This document shows positions 5,140 to 6,938 of a stretch of DNA of 6,938 nt, in pieces. Within the stretch, counting starts at the first letter, position 1. Every line of letters begins with the position of its first letter. This stretch comes from a bacterium (GTDB lineage: Bacteria > UBA9089 > JAHJRX01). The stretch is from assembly GCA_030017825.1 (NCBI GenBank), contig JASEGW010000079.1:1-6938 (forward strand). The letters run 5' to 3'. Under the pieces are notes generated by a model that was given only the letters and a program-made list of their open reading frames with translations, had not been told where the DNA came from and did not search any database. The translations under genes and the position numbers were made by a program.

Positions 5140-6492
5140 GGTTCTAAAAATCAAGTAGCTTATTTTTGTCAAGAATGTGGTTATGAAAACCCTAGATGGT
5201 TGGGAAAATGCCCAAGCTGCCAAAGCTGGAATACTTTAGTAGAAGAAGTTAAAAATTTTTCCACATTAGCTCATACCACCTCACCTATCTCTACTCCACA
5301 ATATTTATATGATATTAACCCTTCTTCGTGTAATCGTTTATCAACTAATATCTTAGAGTTTGATCGCACTTTGGGTGGTGGAATTGTTAAGGGATCTTTA
5401 GTTCTTATCGGAGGAGATCCCGGTATTGGCAAATCAACCTTACTTCTTCAAGTCAGCCAGGCTATTTGCAACCAACATGGAGAAGTCTTATACATTTCTG
5501 GCGAAGAATCCATAGGGCAAATAAAAATCCGAGCTGACCGACTAAATATCTCCTGTAAAAATCTTTCTATTTATTGCGAAAACAACCTTACGGCCATATT
5601 AGAACAAATAAATAAGCTTAACCCCCAATTAGTAATTATCGATTCCATTCAAACTGTCTTTATTCCTGAGCTGTCTAGTTCCTTAGGAAGCATTAGTCAA
5701 GTAAGAGAATCCACTTCCAAGCTCTTATTTCAAGCTAAAAACAAAGATATACCTATTTTTTTAATTGGTCATGTTACTAAAGAAGGAGCTATTGCTGGGC
5801 CTCGAGTATTAGAGCATATTGTCGATGTAGTCTTATACTTAGAAGGAGAAGAACATTATTTCTATAGAATCTTGCGTTCTGTAAAAAATCGTTTTGGTTC
5901 TACTAATGAAATAGGCATTTTTGAAATGCAAGAGAGTGGACTTATGGAAGTATCAAATCCATCCCAGCTATTTCTAACTGACCATTGTGAAAATTCCCCT
6001 GGCTCTACTATCACCCCTACTATTGAAGGTAGTCGTTGTATCTTGGTAGAACTACAATCTTTAGTAACTAACAGCAACTATAATTTACCGCGAAGAGATG
6101 TTTTAGGTTTTAATTTTAATCGACTTCATCTTTTAGTCGCCGTCTTAGAAAAAAAGATAGGGATAAATTTATCTACTTCTGATGTCTTTGTAAACCTGGC
6201 TGGTGGGCTAAAAATCAACGAACCTGCTGCTGATTTAGGTATTGCTTGTTCTATTGTTTCTAGCTTTAAAAACATTCCCATTGATTCCCAAACAATAATC
6301 TTAGGTGAAGTGGGACTTACTGGAGAAGTCAGGAGAGTTGGACAGGCTGAAAAAAGAATTAAAGAAGCTATTAAATTAGGCTTTAAAAACTGCTTGCTGC
6401 CAGCCTCTAATGTAAATACTCTACCGTCTTCTCTTTCTATTAATCTAATGGGTGTAAAAACTATAAATGAAGCTATAAACTCACTATTTTAG
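5137..6492 (+). CDS. radA: DNA repair protein RadA (RecA-like ATPase)
   Basis: RadA (Sms) acts with RecA to process recombination intermediates, promoting branch migration. An N-terminal zinc finger is formed by Cys11, Cys14, Cys25 and Cys28 (CQECGYENPRWLGKCPSC). The RecA-like core follows, with GGDPGIGKST (Walker A, 92-101, Lys99), SGEES, Walker B LVIIDS (165-170), GHVTKEG and the RadA-specific KNRFG motif (250-254). The C-terminal Lon-protease-like domain (about 290-451) contains FVNLAGGLKINEPAADLGIA and LGEVGLTGEVRRV; it is structural rather than proteolytic in this family. The length of 451 aa is standard. The TTG start is chosen because it places the zinc finger correctly and has a good Shine-Dalgarno; no in-frame ATG precedes the finger. 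It is likely transcribed from the promoter at 3848-3876 and ends at the terminator at 6523. Confidence 0.96.
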   Translation: MGSKNQVAYFCQECGYENPRWLGKCPSCQSWNTLVEEVKNFSTLAHTTSPISTPQYLYDINPSSCNRLSTNILEFDRTLGGGIVKGSLVLIGGDPGIGKSTLLLQVSQAICNQHGEVLYISGEESIGQIKIRADRLNISCKNLSIYCENNLTAILEQINKLNPQLVIIDSIQTVFIPELSSSLGSISQVRESTSKLLFQAKNKDIPIFLIGHVTKEGAIAGPRVLEHIVDVVLYLEGEEHYFYRILRSVKNRFGSTNEIGIFEMQESGLMEVSNPSQLFLTDHCENSPGSTITPTIEGSRCILVELQSLVTNSNYNLPRRDVLGFNFNRLHLLVAVLEKKIGINLSTSDVFVNLAGGLKINEPAADLGIACSIVSSFKNIPIDSQTIILGEVGLTGEVRRVGQAEKRIKEAIKLGFKNCLLPASNVNTLPSSLSINLMGVKTINEAINSLF

Positions 6493-6522
6493 CCTAAAGT
6501 ATTTTGGTTAATAGTGGGTATA

Positions 6523-6544
6523 GCAGAAAATTCTGCGATTTTTT
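6523..6544 (+). terminator. Intrinsic (rho-independent) terminator after radA
   Basis: GCAGA and TCTGC pair around an AAAT loop (6523-6536; an extra A-T pair would leave a two-base loop). Two bases later comes a run of six T (6539-6544). It begins 31 bp after the radA stop and marks the end of the mla-radA transcription unit. The stem is short, so termination may be incomplete. Confidence 0.7.
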
Positions 6545-6647
6545 AATTAGTTACGACCTAACCCAACTTTACCAGTTTTCCATCAAAAATAGGTAAAAAA
6601 TGGCTTTTTTGGGAATGGTAAGAGTCGTAATCTGCTATATTTTTTGT

Positions 6648-6938
6648 ATGTTTATTAAGGAAATAAAAAAGAAAAACAAGAGATACAGCAAAGTATTTAC
6701 CTATCATAGGCTTATGGAATCTTACAGGACAGGCTTAGGTCCCAGGCAAAGAACTATACTGGAGTTGGGAAAACTTGACCTACTAAAAGATCAATGGAAA
6801 TTACTGGCTGACTGTATTGAAAACAAACTAACAGGTCAACAATCTTTACTTGTAGTTAATGCTCATATTGAAGGGCTATCGCTTCATTAGACTTACTGCG
6901 AAATAACAGCAATAGATACAAAAAAGCTTATAGATGCC
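6648..6938 (+). pseudogene. IS1634/IS4-type transposase, N-terminal part, with an in-frame stop and cut by the window end
   Basis: Residues 1-80 (MFIKEIKKKNKRYSKV, then YHRLMESYRTGLGPRQRTIL, ELGKLDLLKDQW, GQQSLLVVNAHIEGLSLH) resemble the start of IS1634-like IS4-superfamily (DDE) transposases, whose N-terminus has a similar arrangement: basic start, YRLVES-like step, RQRTIL-LG, and a later IEAL-like helix. Intact members run to several hundred residues. Here TAG at 6888-6890 interrupts the frame after His80, and 16 further open codons reach the window edge. The stop could come from one substitution of a Tyr codon, which would fit the aromatic residue expected after the His. I chose ATG 6648 for its homology-like start; an in-frame ATG at 6600 would add 16 unrelated residues. 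No clear Shine-Dalgarno precedes it. The left IS end must lie between 6493 and 6648 but I cannot place it. The catalytic DDE region is outside the window. Confidence 0.65.

Noticed and set aside
6551..6630. Nested inverted repeats TTACGAC/GTCGTAA and TTACCA/TGGTAA as the terminal repeat of the IS
   Set aside because: The arms are 6 to 7 bp with unequal spacing. An IS terminal repeat must be compared with the far end, which is outside the window.
6600..6647. Upstream ATG at 6600 as the transposase start
   Set aside because: The 16 added residues are hydrophobic and unlike the family N-terminus, which begins near MFIKEIKKK at 6648.
6633..6648. Extended -10 (TG, one base, TATATT) giving a leaderless transposase transcript
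   Set aside because: No acceptable -35 box lies at a normal distance and the sequence is AT-rich; too weak to annotate.

Overview
The window is an AT-rich (by eye about one third G+C) bacterial chromosome segment with every recognisable gene on the + strand. It carries housekeeping genes rplI (ribosomal protein bL9), dnaB (replicative helicase), mlaE-mlaF-mlaD (phospholipid transport across the envelope) and radA (recombination and repair ATPase). It ends in the start of an IS1634/IS4-type transposase. MlaEFD machinery implies a Gram-negative cell. The order permease-ATPase-MCE protein, the lack of mlaC/mlaB next to mlaD, and the rplI-dnaB-mla-radA linkage fit deltaproteobacteria-like lineages better than gammaproteobacteria (mlaFEDCB); this is an inference from family knowledge, not a proven assignment. 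Low G+C, loosened intergenic spacing and IS debris would suit a host-associated or drifting genome.

Layout: 1-163 is non-coding and holds copy A of a 57-bp repeat just before rplI (164-607). dnaB (644-1987) follows after 36 bp. Directly after the dnaB stop lies a 68-bp miniature element (1991-2058) with 14-bp inverted ends and a perfect 8-bp target duplication, matching the IS66-family pattern. mlaE (ATG at 2192, probably starting earlier at an ATT at 2156) runs to 2899. A 190-bp gap holds copy B of the 57-bp repeat, inverted relative to copy A. mlaF is 3090-3851. A near-consensus sigma70 promoter overlaps the mlaF stop codon and should drive mlaD (3946-5127) and radA (5137-6492, TTG start, Shine-Dalgarno overlapping the mlaD stop). 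An intrinsic terminator at 6523-6544 closes this unit. The transposase reading frame starts at 6648 and is broken by an in-frame TAG at 6888.

How it works together: MlaE (inner-membrane permease), MlaF (ATPase) and MlaD (periplasmic MCE subunit) form one ABC-type lipid transporter. This MlaD has a long helical tail with four 11-residue tandem repeats. rplI/dnaB and radA are the translation, replication and repair genes on either side; radA appears translationally coupled to mlaD, although they share no known pathway. I see no undescribed defence or mobile system. The most notable signals are the miniature IS66-like element, the inverted 57-bp repeat pair, the probable ATT start of mlaE and the promoter embedded in the mlaF stop.
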